From: an uncultured Candidatus Saccharibacteria bacterium
GTDB lineage: Bacteria > Patescibacteriota > Saccharimonadia > Saccharimonadales > Saccharimonadaceae
Length of the DNA: 64,000 bases
Direction of reading: 5' to 3'
Assembly (NCBI GenBank): GCA_937898545.1
Contig: CALEJV010000003.1
Span: 248,001-312,000 of the forward strand
Part shown: one piece after another, positions 42,473-50,837 of the stretch
How the letters are laid out: the number at the start of each line of letters is the position of its first letter
Position numbering within the stretch: position 1 is the first letter of the stretch
Notes under the pieces: generated by a model
Database searches by the model: none
What the model saw: only the letters and a program-made list of their open reading frames with translations
What the model was told of the DNA's origin: nothing
Translations under genes and position numbers: made by a program

Positions 42473-44107
42473 GTGTCGCCATACGCTACCAATAGCCAAA
42501 CTAGTACTGTTGTACGAGTCAGCAGTGTTGTCTTTCCGCTCCTACTTTTCGCGTATAGCAAACTCCTCGGTCTTGATGCAATGCAGCGCATTCCTGGGGC
42601 AGGCAAATGGTCTTTCTATGCAGCGGCCAGCGCTTGGCTTGCTCTTGGTCTCTACACCTGTTTCCGCTCATCACAGACGAACAAGCAGCGAGCGTGGCAG
42701 CTCGTCTTGTATCATGGGCTGGCTTCGAGCTACCTCCTGAGCATCTCTGGCGTAGCAGTGCCGTTTACCTGTGCGTGGTCGTTGTTTATGTTGGCGGCGT
42801 TTGCTTATGCTGGCTTTTCTGGGTGGCTGCTCAGTGCACTTGTGCTTTTTATTACAGCAGCACTTGATGCATTTTGGCTGACGCCACAAAGTATTGTTGA
42901 TATTACCACAACAACGTTGGTGGCCTTTATGCTTGGTGTGGTCATTGTTGCCCTCGCATATCGCCACAATCTCTACCGCTCGGCACTGCATACCAGTCGC
43001 GAGGCAATGACCTTGCAGCACGATCGGCTTCTAACGATTATCAACAATCTCGCGACCGCTATTATTGCAACCGACCAGCAGGGTATTATCCAACTCTACA
43101 ACGCTGCAACACTCGATTTGCTTGACACCAACACAAGCCCACATAGCAAGCCAATCGATACCATCCTTCCACTGCGCGATAGTGCCAAGCAACCAGTCTA
43201 TCTAACCCAGCTACTTCACGCTGCAACTGTTACGCAAACACGCGATGATGTGTGGATGGAAGTATCGGGCGAGATGCTCCGTCTTAGTATCATATTTTCT
43301 CCAATACGTGCGCTCAATACAATGGGCGATTCAAGCGATGGCTACGTCCTCATCCTACGCGACATTACGAAAGAAAAGTCGCTTGAAGAAGAGCGCGATG
43401 AGTTTATTAGTGTGGTAAGCCATGAGCTTCGCACTCCCTTGACGGCAGCCGAGGGAGCACTGAGCAATATTCAGCTCATGCTCCACCGGCGCGATATGCC
43501 ACAGCGCACGCTCAAAGATCATCTTGATGCAGCCCACGAGCAAGTCGTCTTCTTGGCCAAGATGGTCAATGACCTCAGCACTCTTGCACAAGCAGAGCGT
43601 GGCGCCGCCGACATGCCAGAGCTACTTAATGTCCGTGCGCTCATGGATGACCTCTACCATCAGTATCGTTCCCAGGCTGCCAAAAAGCAGCTTACTCTCA
43701 CGCTCGAGACATCACCGCGGCTGGGCCATGTCGTCGCAAGCTCATTATATGTACGTGAACTTATCCAAAATCTCCTCTCTAATGCCCTCAAATACACCAA
43801 AGAAGGAGAGGTCCACCTCAGTGCGCGCAAGAAGGGTAATCGCATTATCATCGCTGTGCGCGACACGGGCATTGGCATTAGCAAGAGCGACCAAGCACAC
43901 ATCCTCGAACGCTTCTGGCGCAGCGAAGACTACCGCACTCGCGAAACTGGCGGAACTGGCCTTGGTCTCTACATTGCTGCCAAGCTCGCACGCAAGCTCG
44001 GTACGCGCATCGAGTTTACCAGTCAGCTTAATCATGGCTCAACCTTCTTCTTTGCACTGCCAGCTGCGCAGCAGACGACGCACGACAAACATACGAGCTC
44101 GCAGTAA
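42473..44107 (+). CDS. sensor histidine kinase
   Basis: 544 residues from the GTG. About six membrane segments (about 20-170) form a sensory N terminus. A PAS domain (about 190-300) leads into HisKA with SVVSHELRTPL (phospho-acceptor His) and an HATPase_c domain with NLLSNALKY (N box), VRDTGIGIS (G1), ERFWR (F box) and ETGGTGLGLYIA (G2). All catalytic boxes are intact. No response regulator is adjacent, so the partner must be elsewhere. The signal is unknown. Start is GTG, 6 nt from the -10 box. Confidence 0.9.
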   Translation: MSPYATNSQTSTVVRVSSVVFPLLLFAYSKLLGLDAMQRIPGAGKWSFYAAASAWLALGLYTCFRSSQTNKQRAWQLVLYHGLASSYLLSISGVAVPFTCAWSLFMLAAFAYAGFSGWLLSALVLFITAALDAFWLTPQSIVDITTTTLVAFMLGVVIVALAYRHNLYRSALHTSREAMTLQHDRLLTIINNLATAIIATDQQGIIQLYNAATLDLLDTNTSPHSKPIDTILPLRDSAKQPVYLTQLLHAATVTQTRDDVWMEVSGEMLRLSIIFSPIRALNTMGDSSDGYVLILRDITKEKSLEEERDEFISVVSHELRTPLTAAEGALSNIQLMLHRRDMPQRTLKDHLDAAHEQVVFLAKMVNDLSTLAQAERGAADMPELLNVRALMDDLYHQYRSQAAKKQLTLTLETSPRLGHVVASSLYVRELIQNLLSNALKYTKEGEVHLSARKKGNRIIIAVRDTGIGISKSDQAHILERFWRSEDYRTRETGGTGLGLYIAAKLARKLGTRIEFTSQLNHGSTFFFALPAAQQTTHDKHTSSQ

Positions 44108-44193
44108 ATGCCCCCTTGGAGAATAAACAGGTATGTATACCCAAATCTGTCATGAGCAGTAGCAGAAGTACAATGCAAAACCACGGTTCACCC

Positions 44194-44256
44194 TTGACAA
44201 CCCTCGCTATAGCGCGCTACACTAGGGCTTGACAGCCTGCAAAGACAGGCTATTAA
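44194..44256 (+). promoter_or_regulatory. tandem promoters of secE-nusG
   Basis: P1: TTGACA (44194-44199), 18-nt spacer, TACACT (44218-44223). P2: TTGACA (44229-44234), 16-nt spacer, TATTAA (44251-44256). The P2 spacer is exactly an inverted repeat, GCCTG-CAAAGA-CAGGC. Confidence 0.6.
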
Positions 44257-44272
44257 ATTTGGGGAGTATGCT

Positions 44273-44632
44273 GTGGCGAAACCAAGCAAAAAATCATCAA
44301 CCAACCGCGTGACGCGCATCACCGCGCAAGACACCACGCCCACCAAAACCAAAACGTCAAAAGAAAAGACAACCTCTGTGGCATCAGCCAAAACCGAGGC
44401 CAAAAAACCAAAAGTAACTAAGCCAAAGCGTCAGCGCCGTGGCCCATTCTCAGCGATTCGCAATTACTTTGCTGGGGCCTGGTATGAGCTCCGTATGGTG
44501 CGCTGGCCCGATCGCGCAACGACATGGAAAATGTCTGGTGCACTACTTGGCTTTATTGCAGTATTTAGTGCGACGCTTTTGCTGCTCGATGCTGCATTTA
44601 AATATCTATTTCAAATTATCCTGGGGAGGTAG
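44273..44632 (+). CDS. secE: Sec translocase subunit SecE
   Basis: 119 residues. The conserved C-terminal part (about 62-119: FAGAWYELRMVRWPDRATTWKMSGALL then one hydrophobic segment) is SecE. The first 60 residues are a Lys/Thr/Ser-rich extension of low complexity. GTG start with GGGGAG upstream. nusG follows after 3 nt, the classical secE-nusG pair. Confidence 0.93.
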   Translation: MAKPSKKSSTNRVTRITAQDTTPTKTKTSKEKTTSVASAKTEAKKPKVTKPKRQRRGPFSAIRNYFAGAWYELRMVRWPDRATTWKMSGALLGFIAVFSATLLLLDAAFKYLFQIILGR

Positions 44633-44635
44633 ACA

Positions 44636-45181
44636 ATGACAAAAAAACGCTACGACAGCACACGGCAATGGTATGCTATCCACACCTACAGTGGCTATGA
44701 AGAGAAGGTAGCCGATAGCATCCGCCAGCGCATTCAGGCCGTTGATATGGCCGACAAAATCTTCGATGCAATCGTCCCCAAGGAGAAGCAGATCCAAATC
44801 AAAAATGGCAAGCGCAAAGTCGTTGAAGTTAAGATTTTCCAAGGCTATGTCTTGGTCGAGATGAAGCTCACCGACGAGACATGGTACATTGTACGCAATA
44901 CGCCTGGTGTGACGGGCTTTGTGGGGAGCGGTACCGAGCCGACCCCTGTAAGCGAGGCTGAGATTAAGAAGATCAAGAAGCGCATGGGTGTGGAAGATCC
45001 CAAGCATCAGATTGACTTTAGCGAAGGGGAAGTGGTCAGTATCATTGATGGGCCATTCAAAGACTTTGATGGCACCGTGAGTGAGATCGATACTACCAAG
45101 GGCAAGCTCAAGGTGATGGTGAGCATGTTTGGCCGTGACACGCCAGTTGAGCTTGATGCTCTGCAGGTCAAGAAGGTATAA
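44636..45181 (+). CDS. nusG: transcription termination/antitermination factor NusG
   Basis: 181 residues. NGN domain (WYAIHTYSGYEEKVADSI ... FQGYVLVEMKLTDETWYIVRNTPGVTGFVG) and C-terminal KOW domain (FSEGEVVSIIDGPFKDFDGTVSEID). It increases polymerase processivity and links it to Rho or S10. SD GGGGAGG directly upstream. Confidence 0.97.
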   Translation: MTKKRYDSTRQWYAIHTYSGYEEKVADSIRQRIQAVDMADKIFDAIVPKEKQIQIKNGKRKVVEVKIFQGYVLVEMKLTDETWYIVRNTPGVTGFVGSGTEPTPVSEAEIKKIKKRMGVEDPKHQIDFSEGEVVSIIDGPFKDFDGTVSEIDTTKGKLKVMVSMFGRDTPVELDALQVKKV

Positions 45182-45195
45182 GCCTTGCACGCGGT

Positions 45196-45224
45196 TTGCA
45201 TTTGCATGAGCGATCCACTATAAT
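45196..45224 (+). promoter_or_regulatory. rplK promoter
   Basis: TTGCAT (45196-45201), 17-nt spacer, TATAAT (45219-45224). rplK is thus independent of secE-nusG. Confidence 0.7.
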
Positions 45225-45274
45225 AGCAACGTTACGCACTCAATACCAGTAGTAATTGAGTAAAAGGAAATATA

Positions 45275-45700
45275 ATGGCAAAAAAAGTTATCGGCAACCT
45301 GAAGCTTCGTATTCCAGCTGGCCGTGCCACCGCCGGGCCACCCGTTGGTAGCACACTTGGTCAGTGGGGCTTGAATATGATGGACTTCATCAACCCATTC
45401 AACGACGCCACCAAGGCAGATATGGGCAAGGACGTCATCGTCCATATCCAAGTGTTTGAGGACCGCACCTTTGCATGGCGCAGCCTCGGCCAGCCCGTTG
45501 ATGATATGATCCGTACTGCGATCGGTATCAAGAAGGGCAGTAGCAAGCCACACAGCGACAAGGTTGGGACGATCACCCGAGCACAGCTTGAAGAGATCGC
45601 TCAGGCAAAAATGGAGCAACTCAACGCTATCAGTCTCGAAGGAGCTATCAAGACGGTGGCAGGTACTGCTCGCAGCATGGGCGTGGAAGTCACTGACTAA
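45275..45700 (+). CDS. rplK: 50S ribosomal protein L11
   Basis: 141 residues. LKLRIPAGRATAGPPVGSTLGQWGLNMMDFI, the RAQLEEIAQAKM helix and TARSMGVEV are L11. It forms the GTPase-associated stalk base. rplA, which normally follows, is about 4 kb away. A terminator follows at once. Confidence 0.96.
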   Translation: MAKKVIGNLKLRIPAGRATAGPPVGSTLGQWGLNMMDFINPFNDATKADMGKDVIVHIQVFEDRTFAWRSLGQPVDDMIRTAIGIKKGSSKPHSDKVGTITRAQLEEIAQAKMEQLNAISLEGAIKTVAGTARSMGVEVTD

Positions 45701-45716
45701 TCCGCTCGGCGCACAT

Positions 45717-45747
45717 CAAAATACCTCTGCTAGCAGAGGTATTTTTG
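45717..45747. terminator. rplK terminator
   Basis: CAAAATACCTCTGC palindrome with its mirror GCAGAGGTATTTTTG; A- and T-tracts on both sides. Confidence 0.9.
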
Positions 45748-45754
45748 GTATAAA

Positions 45755-45784
45755 TTGACATATTTTGCAATAGTAGTTTACAAT
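45755..45784 (+). promoter_or_regulatory. promoter of the gene at 45791, leaderless type
   Basis: TTGACA (45755-45760), 18-nt spacer, TACAAT (45779-45784), 6 nt from ATG 45791. Confidence 0.75.
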
Positions 45785-45790
45785 AACAGT

Positions 45791-46330
45791 ATGCGTAAAC
45801 TCCTCCTCGACAAAATCTCTATACCAATCCTTATTCTTGGCGTGTTCGTCGTTGCGGCGATTGGCTGGTGGCTATATTATATGACGATCGGCAGCTTCAC
45901 AACGACGATCTTCTATGGGCGCTTCGATCACGATGCAATTCGCCATATGGATGTGAGCTATCAGTCGGGGTATGCGATAGACGGCTGGGATGGCGATAAT
46001 GGTATGGTTATTGGCACCATCACCGACAAAGCGACGCGCGATCGCTTGCTGAGCATGCAGCCCTTTACTGATTGCCCACACGGTTGCTCGGGGTGGTATC
46101 ATTACGGAGACAACCTCCCTCACCCTGAGTCGGTATTTCGAGACACCGCTATCCTTGGTAATCACACTATTCCACCAGAGAAGTTTCGTGATCAAGCTCG
46201 AGCAGCCATCGGTAGCGACAACCACTGCGTGGCACGCTATTCGTCGAGCCATCGCACCAACGATGTATTTTGCTTCTCACCAAGTAGCGGGGCGTTTGTC
46301 TATGAGTTTGCTGAGTTGAATGGAATGTAG
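45791..46330 (+). CDS. single-pass membrane protein, paralogue of the gene at 2397
   Basis: 179 residues. Short basic start, one membrane segment (about 11-33), then an extracytoplasmic domain. It shares GTIT, RDRLLSMQPF, C..GCSGW, ESVFRD and a later C...C...SSGAFVY pattern with the protein at 2397-3005, which has the same topology. The cysteines are conserved in number and place and could form disulfides. No known domain is recognised. The ATG at 45791 is preferred over the TTG at 45755, which is part of the -35 box. Confidence 0.8.
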   Translation: MRKLLLDKISIPILILGVFVVAAIGWWLYYMTIGSFTTTIFYGRFDHDAIRHMDVSYQSGYAIDGWDGDNGMVIGTITDKATRDRLLSMQPFTDCPHGCSGWYHYGDNLPHPESVFRDTAILGNHTIPPEKFRDQARAAIGSDNHCVARYSSSHRTNDVFCFSPSSGAFVYEFAELNGM

Positions 46331-46433
46331 ATAAATAGCATGCTAGTGTCGGTAAGAACGAGAGAAATACTGCGATATTTAAGGATATAACCACCTTCAA
46401 ATTAAGAAGATATGTAGCACAAGAGGAACGATC

Positions 46434-46943
46434 ATGAGCGCATCATCCACCCGCGTCCAGCAACCACAAAATATGCCAGTGCGTCGCACCAAGCAGATGG
46501 TACGGCTATGGCTAATCTTTGTTATTGTTGCGCTGATATCAGAGGCGATATCATATATAGTCAATTACTCTACGACTCACTACACACGAATAGATCCAGT
46601 TTGGGCAGCTACCGTAATTTTCAGTATAGATGCAGCTTGCTTTGCGGCTGGCATGCTATGGCTTGGCCGTGGTCGTAGGCCTATTTCGCGCATCATCTAT
46701 GGCTCAGCAGCGTTCTTAATGGGCGCATTTGCCTTCCAGGCTGGACATGGATTCATTCCCACCTCAATAACTATAGCACTGAGCTTCCTTGCCGCGACGC
46801 TTGCTACCATTCCTCGCTTTCACGTGCGGCATTACAAGCAGGTAGAGATAGCGATGAGTGTGTTGATTATCGTTGGCGCACTTGGGCTAGCATGGGCGTT
46901 TCGTATTGTTAGTATGTATCATCCACCTCTGCAGATTCATTGA
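46434..46943 (+). CDS. hypothetical integral membrane protein
   Basis: 169 residues, about five membrane segments (about 22-42, 56-76, 83-103, 105-125, 135-157) after a charged N terminus. Not assigned to a family. SD AAGAGGA 7 nt before ATG 46434. It lies between the small surface protein and the MFS gene. Confidence 0.7.
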   Translation: MSASSTRVQQPQNMPVRRTKQMVRLWLIFVIVALISEAISYIVNYSTTHYTRIDPVWAATVIFSIDAACFAAGMLWLGRGRRPISRIIYGSAAFLMGAFAFQAGHGFIPTSITIALSFLAATLATIPRFHVRHYKQVEIAMSVLIIVGALGLAWAFRIVSMYHPPLQIH

Positions 46944-47118
46944 AAAATGGCAACGTATCGACCTAAGGGAAGAGCTGTGACCTATAAGCCTGCAGAAGTA
47001 CTTTCACACTTATAGAATAAATATTATCAAGACACACCATACCTCTTAACCTACACGAACCGTTCCAAGCGTTGAGAGTTAAGTAATTAGAAATTAGATT
47101 GAGTATTGCTCGACAATG

Positions 47119-48660
47119 TCAACGCCTTCTTCGTCGTAGCCACAGGACACCGACCACCAGCACCATTAGCATGATGAACAGCCCGATTGCGAAACTGGTC
47201 ACCATTCCCCAGTCGGTGGCACGGTGCACGACGTCGGCAAGAAGGCTGCGCCCGGCACCGGGGGCACTAGCCGTCGTACGCAGTCCCTGTCCTGAGCGCA
47301 CGCTGCTGACAAGTTCCTGTGCACCCACCGGCCACTGATGACGCACCACGTGCTCGCTCGCACTACCGAACCCCACGCCGGAGACAGCCACGCCGAGCAC
47401 CACGCCGATCTGCCTCATCGCAGCGGACAGCCCAGAGGCCGCACCTGCCTCATCACCCTCGAAGGAGGCGACCGCCAGCTCGTTGACCACGGTCCCGGCA
47501 GCGCCAACCGCGATGCCCGCCAGGATCAGGCCCGGCAGGAGCACTACCCAGGTCGATGAGCCGTACAACAGTACCCATGACATCAGCGCCGCGCACCCGA
47601 CGACAAGGATCCCCAGCAGCCTGGCCGACGGCGTCCAGCGCCCATTACCGCCACGAAACAGCCACGCCCCCGCGATGGCACAGAGACTGAACGGGAGGAA
47701 GCAGAGTCCGACCTGCAGGGGTGAAAACAGGTAGATATTCTGCGCATACAGCGACAGCCAGGGCATCTGCCCCACCAGACCAGCCTGGACGGCAAAGCCG
47801 GTCAGGATACTCACCACATAGAGCCGGTCAGTCAGCAGGCGTCCCGGAACCATAGGTGCGTCCGAGCGCCGCTCGACGGCCATGAACAGCCCCATCGCGG
47901 CCAGTCCGACGGCAACGCCACCGAGCGTGCGCGCGCTAGTCCACCCCCAGGCCGGCCCCTCCAGCAGGACTACTGTCACTGCTCCAACAGCAAGAATTGC
48001 CAGCAATGTCCCAAGCCAATCTACTCCTGAGTTATTACGGTCTGTACTTCGGTCCTTCACGTACCACGACGCCAGCCAAGATGCTACCCCCACAGGAACG
48101 TTGATCCAAAAGATAGAGCGCCACCCAGCGACTAAGACCAAACCACCGCCTGCCAGTGGCCCCACTGCGATGGCCAACCCTGAGATGAGCCCGTAAATCC
48201 CAGTAGCTCGTGCCCGCTCGCGTCCAGCGGGGTAGTGATCAGAAATCATTGGCACGCCGACGCCCAAGAAGATCGCCCCACCGACCGCCTGAATAGCCCG
48301 GAAAGCGTTGAGTACAGCCATCGAAGGGGCTAATGCGCACACGGCTGACCCCACCGTGAACAGGACCAGCCCCCATCGGAACAATCGCAGCCGCCCCAGA
48401 TTTCTGCTTAGAGTCGCTGCAGACATCAGCAACGCTCCCAACGGTAGTGTGTAGGCGTTAACCACCCATTGCAGCTCACTCTGCGACGCGCCAAGACTCT
48501 GCCCGATATCACCCAGTGCCACCGACACCACCGTGATATCCAGGACGTTCATGAAACTCACCGTGCAGACGAGCACAAGCGCCAGAACGCGACTATTTAT
48601 TAGCCCTGCTACTTTGCGACTACTCGACTCGATTACAGCTCCCATATTCTGTCGATTCAC
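47119..48660 (-). CDS. MFS drug-resistance transporter, DHA2/EmrB-QacA type, probably acquired
   Basis: 513 residues with about fourteen membrane segments. Motifs: FMNVLDITVVSVAL (start of TM1), QWVVNAYTL, LGRLRLFRWG (motif A-like), and the motif C-like GPLAGGGLV. It is a proton-coupled exporter that usually handles toxic or drug-like compounds. The GTG at 48660 with GGAGG upstream is preferred over the ATG at 48675, which overlaps the SD. The gene is far richer in G+C (about 68% in the segment counted, 47401-47460) than its neighbours, and its codon use is like high-GC Actinobacteria. Saccharibacteria live on such hosts. Confidence 0.9.
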   Translation of the reverse strand: MNRQNMGAVIESSSRKVAGLINSRVLALVLVCTVSFMNVLDITVVSVALGDIGQSLGASQSELQWVVNAYTLPLGALLMSAATLSRNLGRLRLFRWGLVLFTVGSAVCALAPSMAVLNAFRAIQAVGGAIFLGVGVPMISDHYPAGRERARATGIYGLISGLAIAVGPLAGGGLVLVAGWRSIFWINVPVGVASWLASWYVKDRSTDRNNSGVDWLGTLLAILAVGAVTVVLLEGPAWGWTSARTLGGVAVGLAAMGLFMAVERRSDAPMVPGRLLTDRLYVVSILTGFAVQAGLVGQMPWLSLYAQNIYLFSPLQVGLCFLPFSLCAIAGAWLFRGGNGRWTPSARLLGILVVGCAALMSWVLLYGSSTWVVLLPGLILAGIAVGAAGTVVNELAVASFEGDEAGAASGLSAAMRQIGVVLGVAVSGVGFGSASEHVVRHQWPVGAQELVSSVRSGQGLRTTASAPGAGRSLLADVVHRATDWGMVTSFAIGLFIMLMVLVVGVLWLRRRRR

Positions 48661-49291
48661 TCTTTGTTCCTCCACATCTAGCCGACCGTCAACTGATTAG
48701 GCCCTGTAGGCCTACCTGAATAATCTTCCCATCCAGTACCACGATCTGTCGATCCACTCCTCGACAGCGTTGAAGTCGGTCGTTAGTAATTCCTGTATTA
48801 TATAGATAAAGGTCGTTTCTCGGCCATATTTCTATATAATCATAGAAGATATACCATGTAAAGGCTGTGAGATTGGGATATTGATGCAATCATTCCTACA
48901 TACCATATATTTCTATACTAACCAATAGACATAGCAGCAGCAGTACGAACACAACGTCGGCAGCAATCTCGAGCAATTATTGACAGCATGAGCCTCAAGA
49001 TGCGGCGGCTACGGAAGCTGACAAGTAACAGTTGAACACCTTTGCGTGGGAAGTGGTTTTGACCGATAATCTTGTGGCGAGGCTAACATAAATGAAAGTG
49101 GGTGGCGTCGCATTCACGATAGGGTAGTTGGCTTGCTAAGATGCTACTTTGCTCTACTAATTACACCATAAACTATTCGATGGTATCTCCGACTGAGGTA
49201 GCAACTATCGGCCACTCAACACTGATCGGCAAAAACGTTATTCCTCGCAATGGTAAGTAGTGCGACAGCTAATAGCAGCCTGGAAGCCTCT

Positions 49292-49339
49292 CGAGACGAC
49301 GAAGTCACATTGAGCCAACCAAGTGACATCGTCGTCTCG
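49292..49339. repeat. long inverted repeat, 17-bp arms
   Basis: CGAGACGACGAAGTCAC (49292-49308) and GTGACATCGTCGTCTCG (49323-49339) match in 16 of 17 positions, 14 nt apart. No T-tract follows on either strand, so it is not an ordinary terminator. Confidence 0.75.
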
Positions 49340-49415
49340 GTACCAGATGGGTCAGGCTTGCACGGTCTGCCAGATGATGGCCTTCCTGTCCCAAAACCCA
49401 GCAAAAAACAAGCAA

Positions 49416-49450
49416 AAACCCACGTCATGGGGCTTCCATGACGTGGGTTT
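49416..49450 (-). terminator. tRNA-Pro terminator
   Basis: Perfect 15-bp stem AAACCCACGTCATGG and its complement with a 5-nt loop, T-rich after it on the minus strand, 14 nt from the tRNA. Confidence 0.92.
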
Positions 49451-49464
49451 GAGTGTTGACTCAA

Positions 49465-49540
49465 TGGTCGGGGTGACAAGACTTGAACTTGCGACCTCAC
49501 GGCCCCCAGCCGTACGCGCTACCAGCTGCGCCACACCCCG
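49465..49540 (-). tRNA. tRNA-Pro (anticodon GGG)
   Basis: Minus strand. Acceptor CGGGGTG/CACCCCG, discriminator A, encoded CCA, anticodon stem TACGG/CCGTG (one G-U) with loop CTGGGGG, T-loop GTTCAAGTC. Reads CCC/CCU. It marks the right side of the cargo between rplK and rplA. Confidence 0.93.
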
Positions 49541-49716
49541 ACAACGCCTCTCATTATAGCACAATTGGTGACGCGTGCTCAAAAATAGCTACTCTGTTAT
49601 TTTCGCATTGTACAGGTTTATTATCTCATGCTGCAGGACCCATATATGCTATACTAGAAAAGTTAATGAGTAATCGTGGGAGGCACCCAAGCCGCTTGCA
49701 CCACAGAAAGGATACT

Positions 49717-50697
49717 ATGGCAAAAAAAGCCGATCTGCTTGAAAAAGCAGCAGAGCTGAAACTCGATGTTTCAGAAAAAAATACCATTGCAGAGATTGAG
49801 GCGGCCATCGCTGCAGCAAACGACAAGGATGTCATTGCCCAGCGCGAAGCCACCGTTGCAAAGGCTGGTAAGCGTAGCCAAAAGGCTCTCGACGAGGCCG
49901 AAGCGAAGGCTGAGAAAGAAGCCCGCAAAGAGGCTGGCGATACAACGCCTCAGGGTGATGTCGATGCAGCTATCAAGAAAGGACCCGCACCGAAGGTTCG
50001 CCCGCTAATTGAGCGCCGCGGCAAGGCCTATCGAAAACTAGCTGAGAAGGTTGAAAAAGATAAGGTGTACTCACTAGACGAAGCACTCCAGCTTGCGACT
50101 GAGACCAATCCTGCTAAGTTTGATGCGAGTGTTGAGCTGCACGTCCGTCTTGGTGTTGATCCACGCCAGGCTGATCAAAATATCCGCTCGACAGTTGTCT
50201 TGCCACACGGCACAGGCAAGACTGTTCGCGTTGCCGTCTTTGCACCAGAAGCTGAGGTTGCAACTGCTACCAAAGCAGGGGCAGACATTGCTGGCGAAGA
50301 GGCTATCATCAAGCTGCTCGACAAGGGTACGCTAGACTTTGACGTTTTGATCGCCACCCCGCAGTACATGCCAAAGCTTGGTAAATACGCCCGTCTGCTT
50401 GGACCAAAGGGTCTGATGCCTAACCCAAAGAGCGGTACTGTAACAACTGACATTGCAACTGCCGTCACTGAGGCAAAAGCTGGTAAGGTGGAGTACCGCG
50501 TAGACAAGCAAGCCGCGATTCACCTCAGTATCGGCAAGGTAAGCTTTGGTACAGAGAAGCTCCGCGCTAACGCCGATGCCTTCTTCGCTAGCTTGCAAGC
50601 TCAAAAGCCAAGCTCGCTCAAGGGTGTATATGTCAAATCCATCGCAGCTGCAACGACGATGGGACCTGGCATCAAGGTTGAGCACAAACTCGACTAG
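49717..50697 (+). CDS. rplA: 50S ribosomal protein L1 with an N-terminal extension
   Basis: 326 residues against about 230 usually. The L1 core begins near residue 98 (RGKAYRKLAEKVEKDKVYSLDEAL) and shows VLPHGTGKTVRVAVF, LGPKGLMPNPKSGTV and AATTMGPGIKVE. The first 95 residues are extra: a short helical segment LLEKAAELKLDVSEKNTIAEIEAAI that resembles SAP/HeH-type helices, then an Ala/Lys/Glu coiled-coil-like stretch. Start 49717 has GAAAGGA upstream; the in-frame codons before it lie in the leader. A TATACT near 49650 is the probable -10 box. Confidence 0.95.
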   Translation: MAKKADLLEKAAELKLDVSEKNTIAEIEAAIAAANDKDVIAQREATVAKAGKRSQKALDEAEAKAEKEARKEAGDTTPQGDVDAAIKKGPAPKVRPLIERRGKAYRKLAEKVEKDKVYSLDEALQLATETNPAKFDASVELHVRLGVDPRQADQNIRSTVVLPHGTGKTVRVAVFAPEAEVATATKAGADIAGEEAIIKLLDKGTLDFDVLIATPQYMPKLGKYARLLGPKGLMPNPKSGTVTTDIATAVTEAKAGKVEYRVDKQAAIHLSIGKVSFGTEKLRANADAFFASLQAQKPSSLKGVYVKSIAAATTMGPGIKVEHKLD

Positions 50698-50715
50698 TAG
50701 AGTGTAACACTCGCC

Positions 50716-50750
50716 ATAATACTGCCAGTCAGGGAAGCTGGCAGTATTAT
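50716..50750. terminator. rplA terminator
   Basis: A 13-bp perfect stem ATAATACTGCCAG / CTGGCAGTATTAT, followed by TTAT. Confidence 0.85.
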
Positions 50751-50837
50751 TTATGTGCCTACCTATGCATGATATGATGGAATGAGTGGTGATACTCTCA
50801 TACTATTCATTCATCATCACAGCAACGGAGGTGCTAT

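Larger units (their letters stand above)
48661..49464. other. gene-poor region upstream of the MFS gene
   Basis: About 800 nt without a convincing gene, more A+T rich than the MFS gene. Noted: TAGGCC-CTGTA-GGCCTA (48698-48714), an operator-like inverted repeat close to the MFS start. A short minus-strand open stretch ending at 48712 (NAVEEWIDRSWYWMGRLFR) may be the remnant tail of a lost gene. A larger inverted repeat is at 49292-49339. Several weak promoter-like A+T boxes lie around 48790-48900. Confidence 0.4.

Noticed and set aside
48689..48889. 66-codon minus-strand frame upstream of the MFS gene
   Set aside because: No start context, no homology pattern, and it overlaps the likely leader of the MFS gene.
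49250..49559. Small overlapping frames around tRNA-Pro
   Set aside because: They cross the inverted repeat, a terminator and the tRNA, so they are not coding.
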